Source: Sphingobacterium sp. CZ-2 (GTDB lineage Bacteria; Bacteroidota; Bacteroidia; Sphingobacteriales; Sphingobacteriaceae). From it: a DNA stretch of 64,000 nucleotides. This document shows, piece after piece, positions 51,447 through 60,327 of the stretch (positions are counted from its first letter, which is position 1; each line of letters starts with the position of its first letter). Position numbers and translations under genes: made by a program. Below the pieces are notes generated by a model. The model saw nothing but the letters and a program-made list of their open reading frames with translations. It did no database searches and was not told where the DNA came from. Location: positions 1,736,001-1,800,000 of the forward strand of contig NZ_CP038159.1 of the NCBI RefSeq assembly GCF_004526235.1, given 5' to 3'.

Positions 51447-52402
51447 ATCCTAAGAAATTAATATTTAAAGGGCTATTTGCCGTTTTGTTTATCGGGTTAA
51501 CGATTGGCTGTTTTCGTGGCGAAAGACCTGTAATGACAGATGAAACGCCTAAGGTTCATAATTGGTTCAATATAAACACGGTGGATGAGCTGTATGAATT
51601 TCTTACCTACGAGGAAGGTTCTATTCCATTGGTGAGTGCCCATCGCGGTGGTCCTCATGATGGCTATCCTGAAAATTGCCTGACCACCATCGGAAAGGTT
51701 GCAGGTGAAATGCCCGCCATTATGGAAATCGATATCGCCATGACCAAGGATTCTGTACTGGTACTGATGCATGATGAGACGTTGAACAGAACCAGTACCG
51801 GGAAAGGAAAAGTGTCTAACAAAACCTTTGCGCAATTGCAGGAGCTGAAACTGAAGGACAATGATGGTCAGGTCACGGACTACGTGATCCCTACCTTAAA
51901 GGATATTCTCTATTGGGGAAAGGGAAAGGTATTGTTCACCTTGGACATCAAAAAATCTGTTCCCTATGAAAAGGTGTTGGAAGTGGTCCGGGAGGCTAAA
52001 GCGGAAGCGAGTTCCATCATCATTACCTATTCGGCCAATCAGGCTTCGGCCGTGAATAAATTGGCACCTGACTTGATGATCTCTGCCACGATCAAGAACC
52101 AGGATGACCTTACCAGACTGAGCGATTTGGGGATTCCGGACAACCGTTTGATCGCTTTTGTAGGAACTTCTGAACCTGATTCTGCCTTGTACAGCCTGCT
52201 GCGCCAGCACGGCATCAAATCGATTTTGGGCACCATGGGCAACTTGGATAAGGCTGCGGATAAATCGGGTTTCCAACGGTATGCGGAATTGGTGGAGAGA
52301 GGTGCGGATGTGTTATCGACCGACCGTCCTTTCGAAGCTTGGAAGGCCCTGGATTTCTACATCAAAAAAAGAAGCTTAACCTCTACATATATTAACTGGT
52401 AA
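51443..52402 (+). CDS. Glycerophosphodiester phosphodiesterase lipoprotein
   Basis: The 319-residue product has a lipoprotein signal ending in LTIGC (C23). The GDPD domain's catalytic residues are visible: H67 and R68 in SAHRGG, E95 and D97 in MEIDIAM, and H110 in VLMHDETLNRTSTGKG. FTLDIKK, further on, fits the core. The family hydrolyses glycerophosphodiesters. It is the last gene of the operon and overlaps aroK by 4 bp. Confidence 0.93.
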   Translation: MNPKKLIFKGLFAVLFIGLTIGCFRGERPVMTDETPKVHNWFNINTVDELYEFLTYEEGSIPLVSAHRGGPHDGYPENCLTTIGKVAGEMPAIMEIDIAMTKDSVLVLMHDETLNRTSTGKGKVSNKTFAQLQELKLKDNDGQVTDYVIPTLKDILYWGKGKVLFTLDIKKSVPYEKVLEVVREAKAEASSIIITYSANQASAVNKLAPDLMISATIKNQDDLTRLSDLGIPDNRLIAFVGTSEPDSALYSLLRQHGIKSILGTMGNLDKAADKSGFQRYAELVERGADVLSTDRPFEAWKALDFYIKKRSLTSTYINW

Positions 52403-52478
52403 TTTACTGGCAAGGATAAAATCCAAACATTTTGATTCATGGCTTGTTTTATAAGTACAAATTAAAACATATAACATC

Positions 52479-53054
52479 ATGAAAAAATCATTACTTACCC
52501 TTGCTGTTGCATTAGGTATGTTCGGCATATCCAATGCACAAATCAACACTACCCCTCAAGCTTCTGCTGATGTGGGTATGAAGCCTATCAAAGAAGGCAA
52601 TTGGATGGTAGGTGGATCGATTGGTAATATTGGTTATGCCTTTGAGTCCAATACGTTCAACTTTGCCTTGATGCCTAGAGCCGGATATTTTATTTCTGAT
52701 GGTATAGCCATTGGTGCGCAGGCTAATCTAAACTTAAAAGCTGTTAAGGATTTGGATAATGAATGGGGATATGGTATTTCACCATTTATCCGTTATTATT
52801 TCCCAGGAGGTGCTAGTGCGACCGGTCGTTTCTTTGGACAAGGTGATATTGGTATTGCGGGAAGTTCTGCAGGTAGTGGAGTTGGGTTGAATGTAGGTGC
52901 GAATGTGGGTTATGCGCATTTTATTACACAGACAGTGGCGTTGGAAGGAACTTTTGGATATAATTATTCCAAAGCGAATATTAATACAGGCGATAAGGCC
53001 AGTGGTATTGGATTTGGTTTGGGATTCCAGATTTATCTTCCTGGAAGAAGATAG
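52479..53054 (+). CDS. Outer membrane beta-barrel protein
   Basis: The 191-residue product has a signal peptide (MKKSLLTLAVALGMFGISNAQ) and eight predicted beta-strands with alternating glycine and aromatic residues. Its end is GFGLGFQIYLPGRR. It looks like an OmpA/OmpX-type small barrel of the PF13568/PF13505 kind. Function is unknown. It is followed directly by palindrome locus H and converges on the CoA transferase gene. Confidence 0.85.
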   Translation: MKKSLLTLAVALGMFGISNAQINTTPQASADVGMKPIKEGNWMVGGSIGNIGYAFESNTFNFALMPRAGYFISDGIAIGAQANLNLKAVKDLDNEWGYGISPFIRYYFPGGASATGRFFGQGDIGIAGSSAGSGVGLNVGANVGYAHFITQTVALEGTFGYNYSKANINTGDKASGIGFGLGFQIYLPGRR

Positions 53055-53056
53055 AA

Positions 53057-53208
53057 CGTCATTGCGAGGAACTTTGCGTCATTGCGAGGAGTTTTGCGTC
53101 ATTGCGAGGAGGTACGACGAAGCAATCTTTACACTCGTAGAAAGATTGCTTCGTTCCTCGCAATGACGGGTGGCTCCTCGCAATGACGTATTTTCCTCGC
53201 AATGACGT
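53057..53208. repeat. Composite palindromic repeat, locus H (outer arms only)
   Basis: Three direct outer-arm starts (53057, 53077 and 53097), the last a full arm ending near 53130, are followed by the inverted arm at about 53141-53168 and two inverted end fragments to 53208. There are no inner hairpins. It lies between convergent genes. Confidence 0.9.
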
Positions 53209-53213
53209 ATAGT

Positions 53214-54701
53214 TTACTTCTTCATCGATCCCGTTTCATTGAAACGGATATGCCAACTAAAGGCCTCCTCCAACAAATGTGGCGTATGTCCTCCCCTTTC
53301 ACATGCCCTATCGAAATAAGACTGCAATTCCTCCTTATAATCCTCATGCACACAATTATCAATAATTTTCTGTGCTCTTTCTCTAGGCGCCAATCCCCTT
53401 AGATCCGCCAAGCCTATATCCGTCACCAAAATATCCACATCATGTTCCGTATGATCCGTATGCGAAACCATTGGCAAAATATGCGAAATCTTATTCTCTT
53501 TCGACGCCGCCTGCGTAACGAAAATACTTAGGTAAGCATTTCTTGCAAAATCCCCGGATCCACCAATACCATTCATAATCTTCGTACCACCAATATGGGT
53601 CGAATTCACGTTTCCATAGATATCAAATTCAATCGCTGTATTAATAGCAATGATCCCTAAACGACGGATCAATCCTGGTGTATTGGAAATATTCTGCGGA
53701 CGCAGCACAAATTTATCCCTATAACGTTGTAAATTATTGAACACCCGATCATAACATGCCGCAGACACCGTCACCGATGATGCAGATGCAAAGGAAAGGA
53801 TTCCAGCATCCATCAAGTCAAAGGTAGAATCCTGCAATACTTCCGAAAACATCGTCAGATCGTAAAAATTACTGTGTTTGAAACCGGTCAATACCGCATT
53901 CGCCACCTTTCCGATTCCAGCTTGGATAGGCAATAATCGATCGGTCAAATGCCCTAATCGAACTTCCTCTTCAAAGAATGCCAAGATGTGTTTGGCGATG
54001 TTGGATGTTTTCTCATCTGGTTCCGCAATATCCGCCGGGCTATCGTGTTGATTGGTAAAAACAATCGCTGCTACCTTCTCTGGATCTAAAGGAATCGTCT
54101 TCCTTCCGATCTTATTCCAAGGTGCCACAATAGGAATCACGTTTCTATGCGGATAGTTTTCTGCTTGGTAGATATCATGGATGCCATATACATCTTCGTG
54201 AACGGAGGTATTGATCTCCAAGATCACCTTCTTTGCCAAAGCGGCAAAAGTAACCGAGTTACCCACGGAGGTGGTCGGCACTATACTTCCATCCCGATCG
54301 ATAAAAGCGACTTCCAGCACAGCGATATCCACATCCGGAAGATTTTTATTATGCAATAGTTCCGCACTTTCACTCAAATGCTGGTCAATGAATAATACTT
54401 CCCCTGAATTGATCTTCTTTCTTAGTACCGGATCCACTTGGAAAGGCATGCGTTTTTTCAAGGCTCCCGCTTCGGCCAATTTACCATCAGTTCCATGGCC
54501 TAAGGAAGCACCGGTCATTAGGGTAATCTTGATATCCTCAGTTTTAGCGCGCTCTGCCAAAGCAGGTAGAATTACTTTACTGTCGCCGGCTTTGGTGAAT
54601 CCACTCGAGCCAACCACCATACCATTCTCAATTAATTTTACAGCTTCCTCGGCTGTGGTGACTTTATCTCTTAATTTCTCTAAACGAATTCTTTCAATCA
54701 T
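53214..54701 (-). CDS. Acetyl-CoA hydrolase/transferase family protein (succinate or acetate CoA-transferase)
   Basis: I start at ATG 54699-54701 (MIERIRLEKLRDKVTTAEEA, 495 residues); the frame is open 16 more codons to a TTG. Motifs are MVVGSSGFTKAGDSKVILPA, EVAFIDRDGSIVPTTSVGNS (with the probable catalytic glutamate region) and GTKIMNGIGGSGDF. The family moves CoA between succinate, acetate or propionate. Which substrate pair applies cannot be read from the sequence. It is probably transcribed alone. Confidence 0.9.
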   Translation of the reverse strand: MIERIRLEKLRDKVTTAEEAVKLIENGMVVGSSGFTKAGDSKVILPALAERAKTEDIKITLMTGASLGHGTDGKLAEAGALKKRMPFQVDPVLRKKINSGEVLFIDQHLSESAELLHNKNLPDVDIAVLEVAFIDRDGSIVPTTSVGNSVTFAALAKKVILEINTSVHEDVYGIHDIYQAENYPHRNVIPIVAPWNKIGRKTIPLDPEKVAAIVFTNQHDSPADIAEPDEKTSNIAKHILAFFEEEVRLGHLTDRLLPIQAGIGKVANAVLTGFKHSNFYDLTMFSEVLQDSTFDLMDAGILSFASASSVTVSAACYDRVFNNLQRYRDKFVLRPQNISNTPGLIRRLGIIAINTAIEFDIYGNVNSTHIGGTKIMNGIGGSGDFARNAYLSIFVTQAASKENKISHILPMVSHTDHTEHDVDILVTDIGLADLRGLAPRERAQKIIDNCVHEDYKEELQSYFDRACERGGHTPHLLEEAFSWHIRFNETGSMKK

Positions 54702-54769
54702 ATGCTTGGTATTATTCACTCCTTCTAAGAGCGAGGCAATATTAATCAATATTTTAAATTAAAAATTAT

Positions 54770-54777
54770 CAAAATTA
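54770..54777 (-). promoter_or_regulatory. Predicted CoA-transferase promoter, -7 element
   Basis: TAATTTTG on the minus strand matches TAnnTTTG. Transcription would start near 54763, upstream of both possible start codons. Confidence 0.5.
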
Positions 54778-54926
54778 GACACTTACTTTTTGAGGTAAAA
54801 TAAAAAGTAACCGATTACTTACTGTGTTTATTAACCCTATAGCTAGCTTAACACATAAATATACTCCTATTTTGGTTTTATCAAATAAAAACAGGAAATT
54901 TATCGTTCATTTACAGCATAGTCTGC

Positions 54927-55739
54927 ATGCAAAAGGAATACCTTGACAAATATTATATGACGGATATAGATACCTATGAAAACAGTATCTATTGCCATCA
55001 TGCCGTAATGGGCGAAGGAATGGTTGTTGAACACTCGCACCATAAAGGTCAATTTTTATACACCGAAGGCGGTGTCGTATTTTTGAAGACCCCAGAGAAA
55101 TCTTATTTTTTGCCGGCCAGGCATTATATCTGGATTCCTGCTGATGTAAGGCACAGCATTCATCCGAGTAACCCGGAAGTGGTGATGCGGAATCTCTACT
55201 TTCCACCTTTTGATACCGACACGGACTTTTTTGATAAAGTGAATATCTATCCAGTGAATGATCTACTGATCGAACTGATCATGTTCACCAATCGATGGAA
55301 CGGAAATATCTTTCCTGATGAAGAACCTAAATATTCCATTGCAAAGGCCTTCAAATTAATCCTTCCGGAAATTTCCCAAACAGAACTTCCATTGGCTCTG
55401 CCCTATCCCAAAAATGATAAGCTCAAACACATCATTGCTTACCTGGAGCAGAACATTGCCGAAAACATCAGTTTTAAGACCTTAGCAGAACACTTTGATA
55501 TTTCTGAACGAACACTTGCCCGGTTATTCCAAAAGGAACTGAGCATGTCGTATATCCAATATTTCACGATCCTACGGATGTTGACCTCCCTAAAATTGTT
55601 ATTGGATGATAAATTAAGTGTGAATGAGGTGGCGCTTCGGGTTGGATACAATAGCCTACCCACTTTCAGCAATACCTTCAACAAAGTAATCGGTGTTCGT
55701 CCGAGTGAATACGTGAAAAATAGAAATTTACTATTATAA
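54927..55739 (+). CDS. AraC-family transcriptional regulator
   Basis: The 270-residue product has an N-terminal cupin-like sensor (MVVEHSHHKGQFLYTEGG; ARHYIWIPADVRHSIHP). The C-terminal AraC domain (about 168-266) has two helix-turn-helix units: ISFKTLAEHFDISERTLARL and SVNEVALRVGYNSLPTFSNT. It is followed after 10 bp by a DUF1080 lipoprotein gene, which it may control or share a transcript with. The ligand is unknown. Confidence 0.93.
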   Translation: MQKEYLDKYYMTDIDTYENSIYCHHAVMGEGMVVEHSHHKGQFLYTEGGVVFLKTPEKSYFLPARHYIWIPADVRHSIHPSNPEVVMRNLYFPPFDTDTDFFDKVNIYPVNDLLIELIMFTNRWNGNIFPDEEPKYSIAKAFKLILPEISQTELPLALPYPKNDKLKHIIAYLEQNIAENISFKTLAEHFDISERTLARLFQKELSMSYIQYFTILRMLTSLKLLLDDKLSVNEVALRVGYNSLPTFSNTFNKVIGVRPSEYVKNRNLLL

Positions 55740-55749
55740 CTTAAACCCC

Positions 55750-56604
55750 ATGAAATTTAACAAATTAATTGCTGCAATTGCAATTGCCTCTTTATGCGCC
55801 TGTTCGGCCAACTCACAAGTGGCGAAGAATGGCGTAAAGACGCCTAAGCCGATCCAATTGTTTAATGGTAAAGACATCAAGGATTGGACGCCAAAGATCA
55901 AATTGCATGAAGTAGGCGAAAACTACGCCAACACTTTCCGGGTAGAAGATGGCTTATTAAAGGTTAGGTACGATGGTTATTCAGACTTTAATCAACAGTA
56001 TGGTCACCTTGCCTACAAAAAGCCTTACAGCTATTACCTGTTAAAAGTGGAATACCGTTTTGTAGGTGATCAGACAAAAGGAGGTGAAGGATGGGCATGG
56101 CGAAACAGTGGTGCGATGTTGCATGGCCAAGATCCGAAGACTATGTTGAAAGATCAGGATTTCCCGATTTCCATTGAGGGCCAACTATTGGGCGGTGATG
56201 GTAAAAATGAACGTACGAACTCCAACCTATGTACGCCTGGAACCAATGTAGTGATCAAGGATAAATTGTTTACCCCACACTGTTTGAGCTCCACTTCCAA
56301 AACCTATCATGGTGATCAATGGGTAACAGCGGAGTTTTTGGTATTGGGTGATTCTGTTATCCAACATATCCTGGATAACCAAGTGGTTCTTTCCTACAAC
56401 AAACCGCAGATCGGAGGCAGTAATGTGATCAATTACGATCCTGCACAAAAAACGGATGGTAAATTATTGTCGGAAGGATTCATCTATCTACAGAGTGAAA
56501 GCCATCCTATCGACTTCCGTAAAGTAGAACTGTATGATCTAAGCCCTTATAAAGCAGATCAGACGAAATTGAAACAGGTAGTGGATGCGCTACTAAAGAA
56601 ATAG
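55750..56604 (+). CDS. DUF1080 (3-keto-disaccharide hydrolase-type) lipoprotein
   Basis: The 284-residue product has a lipoprotein signal (SLCAC, C18) and a DUF1080 domain: PIQLFNGKDIKDWTPKI, YYLLKVEYRFVGDQTKGGEG, and WAWRNSGAMLHGQDPKTM. The concanavalin-like fold belongs to a family that includes 3-keto-glycoside hydrolases and sugar-binding proteins. IQHILDNQVVLSYNKPQIGG and SHPIDFRKVELYDL close the domain. Its substrate is unknown. It directly follows the AraC regulator. Confidence 0.9.
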   Translation: MKFNKLIAAIAIASLCACSANSQVAKNGVKTPKPIQLFNGKDIKDWTPKIKLHEVGENYANTFRVEDGLLKVRYDGYSDFNQQYGHLAYKKPYSYYLLKVEYRFVGDQTKGGEGWAWRNSGAMLHGQDPKTMLKDQDFPISIEGQLLGGDGKNERTNSNLCTPGTNVVIKDKLFTPHCLSSTSKTYHGDQWVTAEFLVLGDSVIQHILDNQVVLSYNKPQIGGSNVINYDPAQKTDGKLLSEGFIYLQSESHPIDFRKVELYDLSPYKADQTKLKQVVDALLKK

Positions 56605-56616
56605 TATAGCAACAAG

Positions 56617-56639
56617 AAAAGGGATGCTGTTTGCATCCC
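56617..56639 (-). terminator. Terminator hairpin between the DUF1080 gene and rpsT
   Basis: GGGATGC-TGTTT-GCATCCC is a perfect 7-bp stem. On the minus strand it is followed by TTTTCTTG, which suits rpsT. It may serve both convergent genes. Confidence 0.8.
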
Positions 56640-56667
56640 TAAATATCTTTGAGGAAAAAGCCTAAAC

Positions 56668-56922
56668 TTATGCTAACTTGTTAACGAACTTGGTTAACTT
56701 AGATTTGTTGTTAGAAGCTTTTTTCTTGTGAATAACATTTTTCTTTGCTAAACGGTCAAGCATCGATACCACGCGAGGTAATAAAGCTTTAGCTTCTTCA
56801 GCTGAAGTTGTTAAACGTAATTTTTTGATGGCGTTACGAGTAGTTTTTGCTTGGTAACGGTTTCTTAGACGCTTCGCAGCGTTTGCTCTAATTCTTTTAA
56901 TCGAAGATTTATGATTTGCCAT
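56668..56922 (-). CDS. rpsT: Ribosomal protein S20
   Basis: The 84-residue, strongly basic product has the S20 signature ([40 protein letters not shown]). It binds the 5' domain of 16S rRNA early in 30S assembly. It is transcribed alone towards the DUF1080 gene. Confidence 0.97.
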   Translation of the reverse strand: MANHKSSIKRIRANAAKRLRNRYQAKTTRNAIKKLRLTTSAEEAKALLPRVVSMLDRLAKKNVIHKKKASNNKSKLTKFVNKLA

Positions 56923-57027
56923 TTCTCTTAGCTATATAATATTATTAATCTTTTATACTAAATTCGGACTGCAAAAATAACATTCATAATCTAATATTCA
57001 AAATCATTTTTAATTTTTCGAAATTGT

Positions 57028-57035
57028 TATCTTTG
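57028..57035 (+). promoter_or_regulatory. Predicted promoter of the TrmH-type gene, -7 element
   Basis: TATCTTTG matches TAnnTTTG exactly and ends 3 bp before the ATG at 57039, so transcription may start almost at the start codon. Confidence 0.5.
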
Positions 57036-57038
57036 CAC

Positions 57039-57578
57039 ATGCACAAATTATCCATGGATCAGCTGAATCGAGTTGATGTAGACACCTTTAAATCGCAGGA
57101 AAAAAACCCAATAGCTATCATTTTAGACAATGTACGCAGCATGCATAATGTGGGATCGGCGTTCAGGACAGCAGACGCTTTGGCGATCGACCGCATCCTG
57201 CTATGTGGGATCACCGGGACACCTCCCCATCGGGAAATCGAAAAAACAGCTTTAGGCGCAACCCAATCGGTGATTTGGGAATATTACAAAGAAACTATTG
57301 ACGCCGTCAATCAACTAAAAGCCGAAGGATTTCAGGTATATGCGGTAGAACAGACCGACAATAGTATTTCTTTGGAGACCTTTGAACCCAATGATCAACA
57401 GAAATATGCCTTAGTGTTTGGAAATGAAGTGCATGGTGTAGAGGAAGAAGTGATTCAACAGGCTGATGGCACGATTGAAATCCCCCAATTTGGCACCAAA
57501 CATTCTTTCAATGTCTCCGTAACGATCGGCATCGTGCTTTGGGATTTCATCAATAAATTAAAGTTTATCAAAAAATAA
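57039..57578 (+). CDS. TrmH/SpoU-family RNA 2'-O-methyltransferase
   Basis: The 179-residue SPOUT methyltransferase has motif 1 LDNVRSMHNVGSAFRTADAL and motif 2 ALVFGNEVHGVEEEVIQ. Motif 3, IPQFGTKHSFNVSVTIGIVL, contains the knot. The target is a tRNA or rRNA ribose, which cannot be fixed here. I chose ATG 57039 because homologues start with M-x-KLSM; ATG 57054 would give a leader of normal length after the -7 box. Confidence 0.9.
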   Translation: MHKLSMDQLNRVDVDTFKSQEKNPIAIILDNVRSMHNVGSAFRTADALAIDRILLCGITGTPPHREIEKTALGATQSVIWEYYKETIDAVNQLKAEGFQVYAVEQTDNSISLETFEPNDQQKYALVFGNEVHGVEEEVIQQADGTIEIPQFGTKHSFNVSVTIGIVLWDFINKLKFIKK

Positions 57579-57622
57579 CAAAATACCTAGCCATACAATT
57601 TTTAGAAGTCATATCAAAATAG

Positions 57623-57630
57623 TAGATTTG
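57623..57630 (+). promoter_or_regulatory. Predicted sucD promoter, -7 element
   Basis: TAGATTTG matches TAnnTTTG and lies 21 bp before the sucD ATG. Confidence 0.5.
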
Positions 57631-57651
57631 CGTTGCAAAAAATAAGACAAA

Positions 57652-58524
57652 ATGAGTGTATTAGTTAATAAAGATTCCAAAGTAATCGTTCAAGGTTTTA
57701 CCGGAAACGAAGGTACTTATCATGCATCTCAGATGATTGAGTATGGTACAAACGTAGTTGGTGGTGTTACACCAGGCAAAGGCGGACAAAGTCACTTAGA
57801 CCGTCCGGTATTCAACACGGTACAAGATGCTGTAGATGCTACTGGCGCAAATGTTTCTATTATTTTTGTTCCACCAGCATTCGCTGCTGATGCGATCATG
57901 GAAGCTGCTGCTGCAGGAATCGCTTTAATTGTATGTATCACAGAGGGTATCCCTACGAAAGATATGATTCAAGTAAAATCTTACTTGAGCGACAAAAACT
58001 CCCGTTTAATCGGTCCTAACTGTCCAGGTATCATCACTGCTGAAGAAGCGAAGATCGGTATCATGCCAGGATTTATCTTCAAAAAAGGTTCTGTAGGTGT
58101 TGTTTCCAAATCAGGAACATTGACTTACGAAGCGGTAGATCAAACGGTAAAAGCAGGATTAGGAATTACTACAGCTATCGGTATCGGTGGTGACCCGATC
58201 ATTGGTACAACAACCAAAGAAGCGGTAGAATTATTGATGAACGATCCAGAAACAAAAGGTATCATCATGATCGGTGAGATTGGCGGTGGTATGGAAGCGG
58301 AAGCTGCTCGTTGGATCAAAGAAAATGGTACTAAACCAGTAGTTGGTTTCATCGCTGGCCAAACAGCGCCTCCGGGACGTCGTATGGGTCACGCTGGTGC
58401 AATCGTTGGTGGTGCAGATGATACTGCTGCTGCGAAAATGGCGATCATGCGAGAGTGTGGTATCCGTGTAGTAGAATCTCCAGCTGAAATCGGAAAAGCT
58501 ATCGCTGAAGAATTAGCGAAGTAA
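57652..58524 (+). CDS. sucD: Succinate-CoA ligase alpha subunit SucD
   Basis: It catalyses the TCA-cycle step from succinyl-CoA to succinate with the beta subunit. The 290-residue product has the CoA-binding fold ([20 protein letters not shown]) and the [18 protein letters not shown] motif. The phosphorylated histidine is H247 in [10 protein letters not shown]. sucC is not adjacent, which is usual in Bacteroidota. A terminator follows. Confidence 0.97.
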   Translation: MSVLVNKDSKVIVQGFTGNEGTYHASQMIEYGTNVVGGVTPGKGGQSHLDRPVFNTVQDAVDATGANVSIIFVPPAFAADAIMEAAAAGIALIVCITEGIPTKDMIQVKSYLSDKNSRLIGPNCPGIITAEEAKIGIMPGFIFKKGSVGVVSKSGTLTYEAVDQTVKAGLGITTAIGIGGDPIIGTTTKEAVELLMNDPETKGIIMIGEIGGGMEAEAARWIKENGTKPVVGFIAGQTAPPGRRMGHAGAIVGGADDTAAAKMAIMRECGIRVVESPAEIGKAIAEELAK

Positions 58525-58545
58525 TCGAACATATTAGAAATGGAA

Positions 58546-58576
58546 AAGTCCTTGCTATTACGGCAAGGACTTTTTT
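58546..58576 (+). terminator. Intrinsic terminator after sucD
   Basis: AAGTCCTTGC and GCAAGGACTT form a perfect 10-bp stem with a 7-base loop, followed by TTTTATTA. Confidence 0.92.
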
Positions 58577-58604
58577 ATTAAACTAAACAACAAACAAATT
58601 TTCC

Positions 58605-59123
58605 TTAAATATCTTTTTTATTGGTTTCGTAGTATTCAACCAATTGGTTCAATTCATTCAGGTCGATATCGGTTTTCAGGTCTACAAACACATGGTCACC
58701 ATCTTCATTGATCCCCAATAAAATCTTCTTGATCTTATCCCCTTTCATCAAGGTATTGATGGATATCCTGGCCCCATCACTGTGGATGCTCATCATTTCC
58801 TCATAATTATTCCGAGCCAGGTACTTGCTGAAATTCTTATAAACCCGTTCTCCATCCTGACCTCCTTCTACAGCCATGAACTTAATCTTCTTGATCTTTT
58901 TCAAGGCGAGAGCCAACATGGGATCTTCTTCTTTAAGTTCCTTGATCTCCCCACGGATAAAACTTTTCATCAATATTCCTGGCACACTGATGGACACCAC
59001 TTCTGCATCCCTGGATAGATCCGAACGATCTACAAAAGCCATGTTCGATCCTCTTTTTACAAAACAGCTCTGTGTTCCTATTAAAATAACTGCGGCAACT
59101 AAAATTCCTATTATACGTTTCAT
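58605..59123 (-). CDS. DUF4252 domain lipoprotein
   Basis: The 172-residue product has a lipoprotein-like signal (MKRIIGILVAAVILIGTQSC, C20) and a DUF4252 region: VVSISVPGILMKSFI, KKIKFMAVEGG and YEEMMSIHSDGARISI. The function of the family is unknown. It is the last of four genes in a sigma factor operon and a paralogue of the gene before it. Confidence 0.88.
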   Translation of the reverse strand: MKRIIGILVAAVILIGTQSCFVKRGSNMAFVDRSDLSRDAEVVSISVPGILMKSFIRGEIKELKEEDPMLALALKKIKKIKFMAVEGGQDGERVYKNFSKYLARNNYEEMMSIHSDGARISINTLMKGDKIKKILLGINEDGDHVFVDLKTDIDLNELNQLVEYYETNKKDI

Positions 59124-59138
59124 GGTTGGTTAGATTTA

Positions 59139-59621
59139 TTATTTATCGTTATTTACTAAAGCATTCAGGTCATCATATTTTAAGGAGCCATCCAAGATCA
59201 TAAATACGGTATCCTCATCGGAGTTAATGCTCAACAATAGATTCGACAGGTAGTCTCCTTCTACATTTTCTGCCAGGAATTTGATCTGGTTCCCTTCGGA
59301 ATTGATCACCATCAATTCTTCGTATTTCAGGTTCTTGATCGCATTGGAAACTTCGGATTGTATTCCTTTATTCTCCCCTTCCAGCACCAACATTTTAATG
59401 GAGTTTATTTTTCCCAATAAGGGCTTGATCACTTCCACATCAGCGTCATCGATCTTTAGTTTGTTCAACATCTTGAACATCGGTTTGCCGATCTTGATGG
59501 ATGTAACCCCCTTATGTTCTTTATATTGCTCGAAGATCTTATCCAATTTAGAGATCTGGGCTTGAGCCATCGTCGCCAAGAAGAGACTCATCACTAACAT
59601 TAACGTTTTCATCATTTTCAT
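59139..59621 (-). CDS. DUF4252 domain secreted protein
   Basis: I start it at ATG 59619-59621 (MKMMKTLMLVMSLFLATMAQ, a signal peptide ending AQAQ). The 160-residue product shares the DUF4252 pattern with the next gene: VTSIKIGKPMFKML, INSIKMLVLEGE and YEELMVINSEGNQIKFL. Both probably adopt the same fold. It begins one base after the anti-sigma-like gene ends. Confidence 0.88.
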   Translation of the reverse strand: MKMMKTLMLVMSLFLATMAQAQISKLDKIFEQYKEHKGVTSIKIGKPMFKMLNKLKIDDADVEVIKPLLGKINSIKMLVLEGENKGIQSEVSNAIKNLKYEELMVINSEGNQIKFLAENVEGDYLSNLLLSINSDEDTVFMILDGSLKYDDLNALVNNDK

Positions 59622-59622
59622 T

Positions 59623-60327
59623 TTAGATTTCAATATGTAAGTATTTTACTTTTTCAATTCCTTTCATTCCAGCTTTCAGGTTCGTGGTGGCCAACTGAAT
59701 GGCTGCTTCGGTAACGGCTAAGGCTTTTTCCTCGTCATAGATCCGAACACCATTTACCTCCACATACATTTCCTCTTCTGTTGCTTCTTCAATAGCTGCT
59801 TGTGTTTTGGGTTTGGCAATTTGTTTTACTTTGTTTGCCAATCTGGTATCGGTGCCTTTGGTTGTTCCTTTTGGAGAAGATTGCATTGTGCTTTCTTTTT
59901 CTACTTGTTGAACCTGCTCACTATCGATAGGCTGAACTGTTTCCCTTTCCAAGGGTTGAACTGTTTCCTTTTCAGTAGTTGGCACCTGTGCAATCCTATC
60001 CCTATTTTCTTGTTCCTGATCTTGGAAGCGGTTCACCACAAAAAAGGCGATCAATAAACTGGCAGCAACAGCCAATAAAGGAAAAAGTCTTTTTATTATT
60101 GGCCTGTTCGTTTCCCTGTTTTTTTCAGCGAACTCTTCCGGTTGAACTACGGATTCCTCCAGCTTTTCCGAGAAATCTTCGAAGTTCCAATCCATGGTTT
60201 CTGGAGAATCCTTTAAAGATTGGAAATACCCATCCCCCTCCAATTCCTTCAATCGGCGTTCCTCTTGCAGGCTGGTTTCCCCAGCCCAGTACTTAGCCTT
60301 TAATCGATCCAATTCTTCGTTTCTCAT
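59623..60327 (-). CDS. Putative anti-sigma factor (membrane protein)
   Basis: The start is ATG 60325-60327 (MRNEELDRLKAKYWAGETS). The N-terminal 80 residues are cytoplasmic and contain an anti-sigma-like ETSLQEERRLKEL helix. One membrane segment (LFPLLAVAASLLIAFFVV) is followed by a Gln/Glu-rich spacer with repeats (ETVQPLERETVQPIDSEQVQ) and a helical C-terminus. It overlaps the sigma factor gene by 35 bp, which supports anti-sigma function though no named domain is evident. Confidence 0.78.
   Translation of the reverse strand: MRNEELDRLKAKYWAGETSLQEERRLKELEGDGYFQSLKDSPETMDWNFEDFSEKLEESVVQPEEFAEKNRETNRPIIKRLFPLLAVAASLLIAFFVVNRFQDQEQENRDRIAQVPTTEKETVQPLERETVQPIDSEQVQQVEKESTMQSSPKGTTKGTDTRLANKVKQIAKPKTQAAIEEATEEEMYVEVNGVRIYDEEKALAVTEAAIQLATTNLKAGMKGIEKVKYLHIEI

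Noticed and set aside
53057..53208. Possible CRISPR array from repeated CGTCATTGCGAGGA units
   Set aside because: Units are unevenly spaced at a few bases, inverted copies follow, and there are no spacers of regular length and no cas genes.
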